The notes beneath the pieces are model-generated. The model had not been told where the DNA came from. It did no database searches and saw only the letters and a list, made by a program, of their open reading frames with translations. This document shows positions 45,101-57,100 of a stretch of DNA of 64,000 bases, in pieces. This DNA is from Methylomonas rhizoryzae (GTDB lineage: Bacteria; Pseudomonadota; Gammaproteobacteria; Methylococcales; Methylomonadaceae). The translations under genes and the position numbers were made by a program. Each line of letters opens with the position of its first letter. Position 1 is the first letter of the stretch. The DNA lies in assembly GCF_008632455.1 (NCBI RefSeq), contig NZ_CP043929.1:4340001-4404000 (forward strand), given 5' to 3'.

Positions 45101-48100
45101 GGCCGTGGCTTGGCTGCTGCCGCCGTCGCCGTCGTTCAGCGTGAATTGGATCGTGCGGGTGCTTTCGGTGGCGGTCGCGTTGTCCAGATTGCGGTAACTG
45201 ATGCTGTGCAGCAGGGCGCTGACGGCTGCCGCGTCGGCGTTGGCGTTGAGGCCGATCACCAGGTCGCTGCCGCCGCTGCCGCCGCTCACGCTGCCGATGA
45301 CGCTGCCGCCGTAGCTGACACTATTGCCGTCATAGCCGATTTGTCCTGTACCGTTGCCTTGGTTGCGGATGGACAGGACGTCTTCGCCAGCCACGCCGTT
45401 GGCGCTGATCGCGACGGTCAGGCTGCCGCCGGCAAAGTCGCCGGGATCGAGGTCGCTGACCAGGGCGTCGCCGTTTTGGTCGATGAGTTGCGCGATGCCG
45501 TCGCTGGCCGCGTAGTTTAGGTGGTCGCCGTCCAGGCCGCTGATGCCCGGGGCGTCGTTGACGGAGAGGACCGTCAGTTGGCTGCTGCTGTCGCTGCTGC
45601 CGTCGCCGCTGCCGTCGTTGACGGTCAGGGTGAAGTGGGTGACGACGCTGGAACCGGGCGCGGTTTGGTTTTCGGTCGGGGTGAACACCAGGGCGCGCAG
45701 TTGGCTTTGCAGGCTGGCGGGGTCGGTCGCCGCCAGGGTGTAGCTGCCGGCGACGCCGCTTAGGCCGGCGCCGGAGAGGCTGCCGTTCGCTGCGTTGTAG
45801 CTGATGCTCAGGCTGACGTTGTCGCCGTCCAGGTCTTGGACGCTGACGGCGGCAAACGGCTGGGCGCTGGCGGTGTCGTCGATTTGGATGGCGGTGGCAA
45901 AGCCGCTCAGGGTCGGCAGGTCGTTGGCGCCATGCAAGGTGACGGTCAAGACGGCGGTGTCGCTCAGGCTGCCGTCGCTGACGCTGTAGTTGAAGCGGTC
46001 GGTCAAGCTGGCGCCGGCGCCCAGGGCTTGGACGTCGGGGTTGCTGTCGTCGATGAGGTAGCTGTAGCTGCCGTCGCTGTTGAGGGTCAGGCTGCCGTAC
46101 TGGCCGGCTAAAGCGACGCCGAGACTGCCGACGGTACCGCCGCCCTCGGTGCCGCCGCTGCGTACGGCACTAATGCTGAGGCCGCTGCCGCTGTCGTTGC
46201 TTAGGACGTTGCCGCTGGCGACACTGCCGACTTCGCTGTTGTTCAGGCCGCCGGCTTCCGTGGCATCGCCGCTGTCGTCGCTCGCTGTCGGGATTCCGGT
46301 TTCGTTGGCGTCGGTGACGGTTACGGCGATGGCCTGGCTGTCGCTGTGGCTGCCGTCGCTGACTTGGACGGTGACGTCGTAGACGTTGTCGCCGCCACTG
46401 TCGGTTGGGGTTTCGTAGTCGGGCGCGGCTAGGAAGGTCAAAACGCCGGTGGCCGAGTCAATCGAGAACAAGCCGGCGTCGGCCCCGCCGACGATGCTGT
46501 AGGTCAGGGTGTCGGTCACGTCCGCGTCGGTCGCGCTGACGGTGGTGACGGCCGTATTGTTTTCTGCAATGTTGACTGTTGCCGTGGCGCCGCCGCCGTT
46601 CGAGCCGATGACCGGACTGTCGTTAACCGGGTTGACGTCTAAGGTCAGGGTGTAGGCGCTGGTCGAGTCGCTTTTGCCGTCGCTGACTTTGAATTGAAAG
46701 TTGGCGTAGCCCGTGCCGTTGCCATCCGCCGCCGGGCTGAATTGCAGTTTGCCGGCCACAATGTCGGCTACGGTTATGATTTGGTTGAGCGTGACTGCGA
46801 CGTCGTTTAGGCTCAGACTGCCCGCCGCCGGCAGGCCGGTAATGGTGATACTTTGCAGGCTGTCGCCGCTGTCGGGGTCGCTGAAGGCGAAGTCGTTGCT
46901 GCCGAAGGTGTAGGTGGTGTCTTCGTCAAGGCTGACTGTGCGGTCGCTGCCGGTCGGCGCGGCGTTGCGCACGACTTGGACGTCGGCCGTGGCTTGGCTG
47001 CTGCCGCCGTCGCCGTCGTTCAGCGTGAATTGGATCGTGCGGGTGCTTTCGGTGGCGGTCGCGTTGTCCAGGTTGCGGTAACTGATGCTGTGCAGCAGGG
47101 CGCTGACGGCTGCCGCGTCGGCGTTGGCGTTGAGGCCGATCACCAGGTCGCTGCCGCCGCTGCCGCCGCTCACGCTGCCGATGACGCTGCCGCCGTAGCT
47201 GACACTATTGCCGTCATAGCCGATTTGTCCTGTACCGTTGCCTTGGTTGCGGATGGACAGGACGTCTTCGCCAGCCACGCCGTTGGCGCTGATCGCGACG
47301 GTCAGGCTGCCGCCGGCAAAGTCGCCGGGATCGAGGTCGCTGACCAGGGCGTCGCCGTTTTGGTCGATGAGTTGCGCGATGCCGTCGCTGGCCGCGTAGT
47401 TTAGGTGGTCGCCGTCCAGGCCGCTGATGCCCGGGGCGTCGTTGACGGAGAGGACCGTCAGTTGGCTGCTGCTGTCGCTGCTGCCGTCGCCGCTGCCGTC
47501 GTTGACGGTCAGGGTGAAGTGGGTGACGACGCTGGAACCGGGCGCGGTTTGGTTTTCGGTCGGGGTGAACACCAGGGCGCGCAGTTGGCTTTGCAGGCTG
47601 GCGGGGTCGGTCGCCGCCAGGGTGTAGCTGCCGGCGACGCCGCTTAGGCCGGCGCCGGAGAGGCTGCCGTTCGCTGCGTTGTAGCTGATGCTCAGGCTGA
47701 CGTTGTCGCCGTCCAGGTCTTGGACGCTGACGGCGGCAAACGGCTGGGCGCTGGCGGTGTCGTCGATTTGGATGGCGGTGGCAAAGCCGCTCAGGGTCGG
47801 CAGGTCGTTGGCGCCATGCAAGGTGACGGTCAAGACGGCGGTGTCGCTCAGGCTGCCGTCGCTGACGCTGTAGTTGAAGCGGTCGGTCAAGCTGGCGCCG
47901 GCGCCCAGGGCTTGGACGTCGGGGTTGCTGTCGTCGATGAGGTAGCTGTAGCTGCCGTCGCTGTTGAGGGTCAGGCTGCCGTACTGGCCGGCTAAAGCGA
48001 CGCCGAGACTGCCGACGGTACCGCCGCCCTCGGTGCCGCCGCTGCGTACGGCACTAATGCTGAGGCCGCTGCCGCTGTCGTTGCTTAGGACGTTGCCGCT

Positions 48101-51100
48101 GGCGACACTGCCGACTTCGCTGTTGTTCAGGCCGCCGGCTTCCGTGGCATCGCCGCTGTCGTCGCTCGCTGTCGGGATTCCGGTTTCGTTGGCGTCGGTG
48201 ACGGTTACGGCGATGGCCTGGCTGTCGCTGTGGCTGCCGTCGCTGACTTGGACGGTGACGTCGTAGACGTTGTCGCCGCCACTGTCGCCCGGGGTTTCGT
48301 AGTCGGGCGCGGCCACAAAGGTCAAGACGCCGGTGGCCGAGTCAATCGAGAACAAGCTGGCGTCGGCCCCGCCGGCGATGCTGTAGGTCAGGGTGTCGGT
48401 CACGTCCGCGTCGGTCGCGCTGACGGTGGTGACGGCCGTATTGTTTTCTGCAATGTTGACTGTTGCCGTGGCGCCGCCGCCGTTCGAGCCGATGACCGGA
48501 CTGTCGTTAACCGGGTTGACGTCTAAGGTCAGGGTGTAGGCGCTGGTCGAGTCGCTTTTGCCGTCGCTGACTTTGAATTGAAAGTTGGCGTAGCCCGTGC
48601 CGTTGCCATCCGCCGCCGGGCTGAATTGCAGTTTGCCGGCCACAATGTCGGCTACGGTTATGATTTGGTTGAGCGTGACTGCGACGTCGTTTAGGCTCAG
48701 ACTGCCCGCCGCCGGCAGGCCGGTAATGGTGATACTTTGCAGGCTGTCGCCGCTGTCGGGGTCGCTGAAGGCGAAGTCGTTGCTGCCGAAGGTGTAGGTG
48801 GTGTCTTCGTCAAGGCTGACTGTGCGGTCGCTGCCGGTCGGCGCGGCGTTGCGCACGACTTGGACGTCGGCCGTGGCTTGGCTGCTGCCGCCGTCGCCGT
48901 CGTTCAGCGTGAATTGGATCGTGCGGGTGCTTTCGGTGGCGGTCGCGTTGTCCAGGTTGCGGTAACTGATGCTGTGCAGCAGGGCGCTGACGGCTGCCGC
49001 GTCGGCGTTGGCGTTGAGGCCGATCACCAGGTCGCTGCCGCCGCTGCCGCCGCTCACGCTGCCGATGACGCTGCCGCCGTAGCTGACACTATTGCCGTCA
49101 TAGCCGATTTGTCCTGTACCGTTGCCTTGGTTGCGGATGGACAGGACGTCTTCGCCAGCCACGCCGTTGGCGCTGATCGCGACGGTCAGGCTGCCGCCGG
49201 CAAAGTCGCCGGGATCGAGGTCGCTGACCAGGGCGTCGCCGTTTTGGTCGATGAGTTGCGCGATGCCGTCGCTGGCCGCGTAGTTTAGGTGGTCGCCGTC
49301 CAGGCCGCTGATGCCCGGGGCGTCGTTGACGGAGAGGACCGTCAGTTGGCTGCTGCTGTCGCTGCTGCCGTCGCCGCTGCCGTCGTTGACGGTCAGGGTG
49401 AAGTGGGTGACGACGCTGGAACCGGGCGCGGTTTGGTTTTCGGTCGGGGTGAACACCAGGGCGCGCAGTTGGCTTTGCAGGCTGGCGGGGTCGGTCGCCG
49501 CCAGGGTGTAGCTGCCGGCGACGCCGCTTAGGCCGGCGCCGGAGAGGCTGCCGTTCGCTGCGTTGTAGCTGATGCTCAGGCTGACGTTGTCGCCGTCCAG
49601 GTCTTGGACGCTGACGGCGGCAAACGGCTGGGCGCTGGCGGTGTCGTCGATTTGGATGGCGGTGGCAAAGCCGCTCAGGGTCGGCAGGTCGTTGGCGCCA
49701 TGCAAGGTGACGGTCAAGACGGCGGTGTCGCTCAGGCTGCCGTCGCTGACGCTGTAGTTGAAGCGGTCGGTCAAGCTGGCGCCGGCGCCCAGGGCTTGGA
49801 CGTCGGGGTTGCTGTCGTCGATGAGGTAGCTGTAGCTGCCGTCGCTGTTGAGGGTCAGGCTGCCGTACTGGCCGGCTAAAGCGACGCCGAGACTGCCGAC
49901 GGTACCGCCGCCCTCGGTGCCGCCGCTGCGTACGGCACTAATGCTGAGGCCGCTGCCGCTGTCGTTGCTTAGGACGTTGCCGCTGGCGACACTGCCGACT
50001 TCGCTGTTGTTCAGGCCGCCGGCTTCCGTGGCATCGCCGCTGTCGTCGCTCGCTGTCGGGATTCCGGTTTCGTTGGCGTCGGTGACGGTTACGGCGATGG
50101 CCTGGCTGTCGCTGTGGCTGCCGTCGCTGACTTGGACGGTGACGTCGTAGACGTTGTCGCCGCCACTGTCGCCCGGGGTTTCGTAGTCGGGCGCGGCCAC
50201 AAAGGTCAAGACGCCGGTGGCCGAGTCAATCGAGAACAAGCTGGCGTCGGCCCCGCCGGCGATGCTGTAGGTCAGGGTGTCGGTCACGTCCGCATCGGTC
50301 GCGCTGACGGTGGTGACGGCGGTGCCGTTTTCGCCGACGTTGATCGCGGCGCTGGCGCCACCGCCGTTCGAGCCGATGACCGGCGCGTTGTCGTTGGTGT
50401 CGGTTACTGTGATTGCAATCGCTTGGCTGTCGCTGTGGCTGCCGTCGCTGACTTCTACCGTGACGTCGTAGACGTTGTCGCCGCCGCTGTCGGTTGGGGT
50501 TTCGTAGTCGGGCGCGGCCACAAAGGTCAAAACGCCGGTGGCCGAGTCAATCGAGAACAAGCCGGCGTCTGCCCCGCCGACGATGCTGTAGGTCAACGTC
50601 GCGCCGGCGTCCGCGTCGGTCGCGCTGACGGTGGTGACGGCCGTATTGTTTTCTGCAATGTTGACTGTTGCCGTGGCGCCGCCGCCGTTCGAGCTGATGA
50701 CCGGCGCGTTGTCGTTGGTGTCGGTTACTGTGATTGCAATCGCTTGGCTGTCGCTGTGGCTGCCGTCGCTGACTTGGACGGTGACGTCGTAGACGTTGTC
50801 GCCGCCACTGTCGCCCGGGGTTTCGTAGTCGGGCGCGGCCACAAAGGTCAAGACGCCGGTGGCCGAGTCAATCGAGAACAAGCTGGCGTCGGCCCCGCCG
50901 GCGATGCTGTAGGTCAGGGTGTCGGTCACGTCCGCGTCGGTCGCGCTGACGGTGGTGACGGCGGTGCCGTTTTCGCCGACGTTGATCACGGCCGTGGCGC
51001 CACCGCCGTTCGAGCCGATGACCGGCGCGTTGTCGTTGGTGTCGGTTACTGTGATTGCAATCGCTTGGCTGTCGCTGTGGCTGCCGTCGCTGACTTCTAC

Positions 51101-54100
51101 CGTGACGTCGTAGACGTTGTCGCTGCCGCTGTCGGTTGGGGTTTCGTAGTCGGGCGCGGCCACAAAGGTCAAAACGCCGGTGGCCGAGTCAATCGAGAAC
51201 AAGCCGGCGTCGGCCCCGCCGACGATGCTGTAGGTCAACGTCGCGCCGGCGTCTGCATCGGTCGCGCTGACGGTGGTGACGGCCGTATTGTTTTCTGCAA
51301 TGTTGACTGTTGCCGTGGCGCCGCCGCCGTTCGAGCTGATGACCGGCGCGTTGTCGTTGGTGTCGGTGACTGTGATTGCAATCGCTTGGCTGTCGCTGTG
51401 GCTGCCGTCGCTGACTTGGACGGTGACGTCGTAGACGTTGTCGCCGCCACTGTCGCCCGGGGTTTCGTAGTCGGGCGCGGCCACAAAGGTCAAGACGCCG
51501 GTGGCCGAGTCAATCGAGAACAAGCTGGCGTCGGCCCCGCCGGCGATGCTGTAGGTCAGGGTGTCGGTCACGTCCGCGTCGGTCGCGCTGACGGTGGTGA
51601 CGGCGGTGCCGTTTTCGCCGACGTTGATCACGGCCGTGGCGCCACCGCCGTTCGAGCCGATGACCGGCGCGTTGTCGTTGGTGTCGGTTACTGTGATTGC
51701 AATCGCCTGGCTGTCGCTGTGGCTGCCGTCGCTAACTTGGACGGTGACGTCGTAGACGTTGTCGCTGCCGCTGTCGGTTGGGGTTTCGTAGTCGGGCGCG
51801 GCCACAAAGGTCAAGACGCCGGTGGCCGAGTCAATCGAGAATAGGCCGGCGTCGGCCCCGCCGACGATGCTGTAGGTCAACGTCGCGCCGGCGTCTGCAT
51901 CGGTCGCGCTGACGGTGGTGACGGCCGTATTGTTTTCTGCAATGTTGACTGTTGCCGTGGCGCCGCCGCCGTTCGAACCGATGACCGGCGCGTTGTCGTT
52001 GGTGTCGGTTACTGTGATTGCAATCGCCTGGCTGTCGCTGTGGCTGCCGTCGCTAACTTGGACGGTGACGTCGTAGACGTTGTCGCTGCCGCTGTCGGTT
52101 GGGGTTTCGTAGTCGGGCGCGGCCACAAAGGTCAAGACGCCGGTGGCCGAGTCAATCGAGAATAGGCCGGCGTCGGCCCCGCCGACGATGCTGTAGGTCA
52201 ACGTCGCGCCGGCGTCTGCATCGGTCGCGCTGACGGTGGTGACGGCCGTATTGTTTTCTGCAATGTTGACTGTTGCCGTGGCGCCGCCGCCGTTCGAGCC
52301 GATGACCGGCGCGTTGTCGTTGGTGTCGGTTACTGTGATTGCAATCGCTTGGCTGTCGCTGTGGCTGCCGTCGCTGACTTGGACGGTGACGTCGTAGACG
52401 TTGTCGCCGCCGCTGTCGGTTGGGGTTTCGTAGTCGGGCGCGGCCACAAAGGTCAAGACGCCGGTGGCCGAGTCAATCGAGAACAAGCCGGCGTCGGCCC
52501 CGCCGACGATGCTGTAGGTCAACGTCGCGCCGGCGTCTGCATCGGTCGCGCTGACGGTGGTGACGGCGGTGCCGTTTTCGCCGACGTTGATCGCGGCCGT
52601 GGCGCCACCGCCGTTCGAGCCGATGACCGGCGTTTCATCGTTGCTATCTGTCACCGAGATAGCAATAGCTTGCGCATCGGTGTCGGTGCCGTCGGACACT
52701 TGCACTGTCACATCGTAGACATTATCCGCCCCGCTGTCGGCTGGATTTTCGTAGTCGGGCGCTGTAACAAAACTGAGCTCGCCGCTGTCGGCGTCGATGT
52801 TGAACAAGGCCGCATCGGCCCCGCCGCTAATCGAATAAGTCAGGGTGGCGCCGCTGTCGGCGTCGCTGGCGGTGACGGTGGTCACGGCCGAGGCATTCTC
52901 GGCAACGCTAACACTGGCGCTTGTGGCTCCACCGTCGGAGGTGATGACCGGGATGTCGTTGGCCGCGGTTAGATTGATCGAATAATCAGCTGAATCGCTC
53001 GCGTTGCCGTCGGAAACGGTGACGGTAAAGCTTTCGGATGCATCCGCACTGAGGCCGTCGATCGCGGCCGCGTCCGGCACGAAAACGTAAGCGCCGCTGC
53101 CGCTGTTGAGGTACAAGGTACCGTAGCTGCCGGCCTTGCTGATGTCGTAAGTCGTCGCGCCTATGGTCGTGGAGGTGCTGCCGCCGCCTGAAATGCCGTA
53201 GCTCAGGCTGGCACCGCTATCCACGTCGCTAGCCGACAAGCTGCCGCTATCGTCGCTAAAGGAATCGCTCGCCGAGGTATCGGTGTAATTTGCCGGGTTC
53301 GGGGTGTCGAGCAACGGGCTATCGTTAACGTCGCTGACCGTTATGCTCGCGGTACCACTATTGCTGGAAAATCCGCTGTCACCGCCTGTCGCCGAGGTAT
53401 CCGCGGCGCTAGGCGTGGTGTTGGTCGACGCACTACCGCCGGTTTGATCCCAAGCCAGATAAGTGAAACCGGCGGACTCGCCGTTTGCGCCGTCCGGCAC
53501 GTAGCGCACCTGACTGGCCGCATCCAACAGTAAGGCGCTATTGGTCGATACGCTGCCGAAACCTTGCCAACTGACGCCGTCGGTGGAATATTGCCAAACG
53601 CCGTTGCCGCTGGTCGCTTGCACTGCGATACCGCTAAGCGCGCCGTTATCCTCATCGCTGTGCCCGGCGTTGGATAATATCGCCGAGACAGTGACCGCGC
53701 TGCTCTGGGTATCTTCGTCTGTAGTCGAAAAACTGTAATCGGTGCCGGCGTTTAGGGTCGGCGCGTGGTTTTGTACAGTCAACACCACGTCGTTTCCGTC
53801 TCCGCCGCTATAGCTGACCAGCAAATCGTAGCCGCCGGTACTGTATACCGCCCCCTCGCTCAGTCCGGCAAAGATACCAGTTACAAGATCGGAACCGTCG
53901 TTATCGATAATGACGAATTGATCGCCGACGCTGGCGCTATAACCTACACTGGCCGACAGACTGGAGCCGGTCAAGTCCACGCTGCCGGTAACTGCCAATT
54001 GGTCGTATCCGCTTCCGGCACTGGTACCGTTTAATTCCGCGCTTAAGGTGCCGGCGATGACGACGCCGTTCCCCAAGCTTAAGACGCCCGGGCTGTTCCC

Positions 54101-57100
54101 CGGCGCTACATAAGCACCGGAATTTACAGTCGTGGCAGCATTGATACTGCCGCTACCGGCCAGCGTCGCACCGGATTGGACGCCGACCGCTCCGCTACCG
54201 GTCAAACTGCCGTTGACCGCCAGGGTGCCGGCGGCCACGCTGGTGCTGCCGCTGTAGGTGTTAACGCCGGACAACGCCAGCAAACCGGCCCCGGCTTTAG
54301 TCAAGTCACCGCTTCCGCTAATCACACCGGATAAGGTAGCGCTGTTTGCGTTTTGCAAAGTGCCGCCGCCGGCGGCCAGTACCATGGCGTTGCTCAGCGT
54401 TTGGCCGCTGCCGGTAAAAATCAGGGAGGCGCCGTCTAAACTGACGCTACCGCTGCCCAGATTGTCGTCGCCGGACACACCCAGGGCACCGGCTGTTACC
54501 GCTATACCGCCGGAGAACGTATTGCTGCCGGTCAAAGTCAGGGCACTGCCGCCCTGCTTGATCAAGCCGCCGCTGCCGCTGACCGTACCGCTCAAACTGG
54601 CGTCTGCGCTTTGGTTGACGGTTAAACTGCCTCCGTTCAAATCGATATTGCCGCCGCCGCTCGCACTGCCGACGGTTTCATCGCTGTCTAAAGTAAGGGT
54701 AGAGCCCGAGTCGATTTGCAGGGCGGCGCTATCGTGTAACGCCGCGCCGCCGGACAGGGACAAACCGCCGGCAGCCACTTGGGTGCCGCCGCTAAAACTA
54801 TTGCTGCCGGATAAGGTTAGCGTTTCGCTGCCCTGTTTGATCAACATGCCGCTGCCGCTAATCGAACCGGAAAACGTCGTCGCCTGATATTGGTTAAGCG
54901 TTAAATCCGAGCTGCCCAGTGCGACGCTACCGGCACCGGCCAGCGAGCCTAGGGTTTCGTTGGAGGCTAATTCCAGCGTGGCGCCGGATTGCACGGTTAC
55001 CGACCCGGTATTGACACTGGAGGCCGAAGTCGGGTCTGCAATCGCCGCACCGCCGGACAAAATTAACGTTCCGGCATTGACCGCGGTGCTGCCCAAAAAG
55101 CTATTGCTGCCGGATAATACCACTGCCCCATCGCCGTCTTTGCTGAAGGCTGCACCGGAATCTCCGGCGATCGTGCCGGATAAGGTCAAAAGATCGCCAC
55201 TGGCGGTATTACCATAATTCACCGCACCGCCACCGGTCGCCAGCGTGATGTTTCTGTCGATAGTCACGGCCCCGCTGCCGGTGACCGCCAAAGTGGCCCC
55301 GCCGGATAAGGTCACATTGCCCGAACCGAGATTATCGGCATCGGCGACCGTCAACGTACCGGCTTGTACCGTGGTAGCATCAAAACTGTTGGAACCGCTC
55401 AAGGTCAGATTGCCGGCGCCCGATTTAGTGACATTGCGAGTCGTCAAGCTCGCCTTGCTGATGGTACCGCTGAGCGTAACCGTAGCGTCGTTGCTGATGC
55501 TCAGGTTAGTGTCGATGACGATGTTGTTCGCCAAAATACCGGTGCCTGTAATCGTTAAAGAACGGTCACCGCTTCCGCTGGTTTTGATGCCGGCGCTACC
55601 GGCCAGGGAGCCTGTCGCAGCCACGCTGAGCAAGCCATCTTCGATCACCACGAAATCGCCGGCGAAACCCACCGTATCCGCCAAGGTCATCCCGCCCGCG
55701 CCCGACTTCAGCAAACCTTGATTGCCGGTGCCGCTGGTAGTCACGCTACCGCTCAGCGTCGCAGTATCGCCAGCGTTGCTAACGTTGACTTCGGTATTAC
55801 TGCCGCTGGTTTGCGCCAGCACGATGGCGTTACCGATCGTGGTAGTCCCGGTCACCAGCAGCGAAGCACCGCCGCTGAACGTCAAGCTGCCGCTTCCCAA
55901 ACCGGCGGCATCGGCTATGCTAATGCCGCCTGCGGTCACCTGCATGCCTCCGGCGTAAGCGCTATTGGCACCACTTAAGGTCAACACCCCGGCCCCCGTC
56001 TTGACCAGGCCCTGACCCGACAAAACGCCGGAAATTTCCGCTGTGTCGGCATTGCTTAGCGTACCGCCGTCAACACCGATAGCGATTGCGTTGTCGATAT
56101 CCGCCGCGGTTCCGGTCAGGGTCAACTGACCACCGTTCAGCGTCAACAGACCGGAAGTCAAATTGGCGTCGTCCGCTACCGCCAAAGCGCCTTCGCGAAC
56201 CGTAATGTCCCCGTTGTAATTGGAGGCATTGTCGGATCCGCTCAGAGTCAACGCGCCGGCGCCAACTTTCAGCAGCGAGCCGGTGCCGGTCAGCGTTCCG
56301 GACAGTGTTACTGCGTTAGCATTGGATATGGACGCGCCGCTGCTGCCCATGTCGATATTTTGCGAGACGGTGACTGCGTTGCCGGTTATCTGCAGCGTGC
56401 CGCTATTCAATGTCACGTCGCCGCTGCCTAAATTATTGCCGTCGGTCACACTGAGGGTGCCGTTGGACAGAAAAGTACCGCCCGAATAGGAATTGGTGCC
56501 GGATAAAATTACGGTGCCGCTACCGGTTGCATTCAATGTCCCGCTACCTGAAATGTCACCGGACACCGAAAATGAATGACTGGTGGTTAGATTGCCGTTG
56601 GCATTACCCAGTACCAAGCTGTTGTCGTATACCGTCCCGCTGCCGGCGGTAGTTACGCCTAACGCACCGCCGTCCAGGGTAATCGTGCCGCCGACCATGG
56701 CGTCGTCGCTGCTCGCCGCGACCAGTCCGCTAGTCACGGTGATACCGCCGGTAAAGCCGGTTTCGTTGCCGGCATGGGTCAAATCCAATTCGCCGGAGCC
56801 GGTTTTAGTCAATTCGGAACTGCCCGTCAATAGGCCGGACAACACGGTATCGGCAGCGATGTTCAAGGTAGCGTCGCCGGTCAGCGCAATAACATTGTCG
56901 ATGGTGCCGGCACCGGTCACTTGCAGCGTGGTACCGGTGCTCAAACTCAAGCTGCCGTTGCCCAGATTGCTGTCGGAAGCGACCGATAAGCTACCGGCGG
57001 ATACCGTCGTGCTGCCTAGATAACTGTTGCTGCCCGATAACACCAGAGTGCCGCTACCGGACTTGGTCAAACTGCCGGCATTGAGACCGTCGTCGGTGAT

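Noticed and set aside
50114..51844. Plus-strand open frame of 576 codons
   Set aside because: Antisense of the cadherin array; the translated text simply mirrors the repeat with no independent motif.
50072..52957. Regular repeats considered as a CRISPR array
   Set aside because: Units are 321 bases, in frame, without spacers, and code for cadherin domains.
53810..53840. GGDGND motif in the giant protein as evidence for RTX repeats
   Set aside because: A single occurrence without the nonapeptide tandem; not an RTX array.
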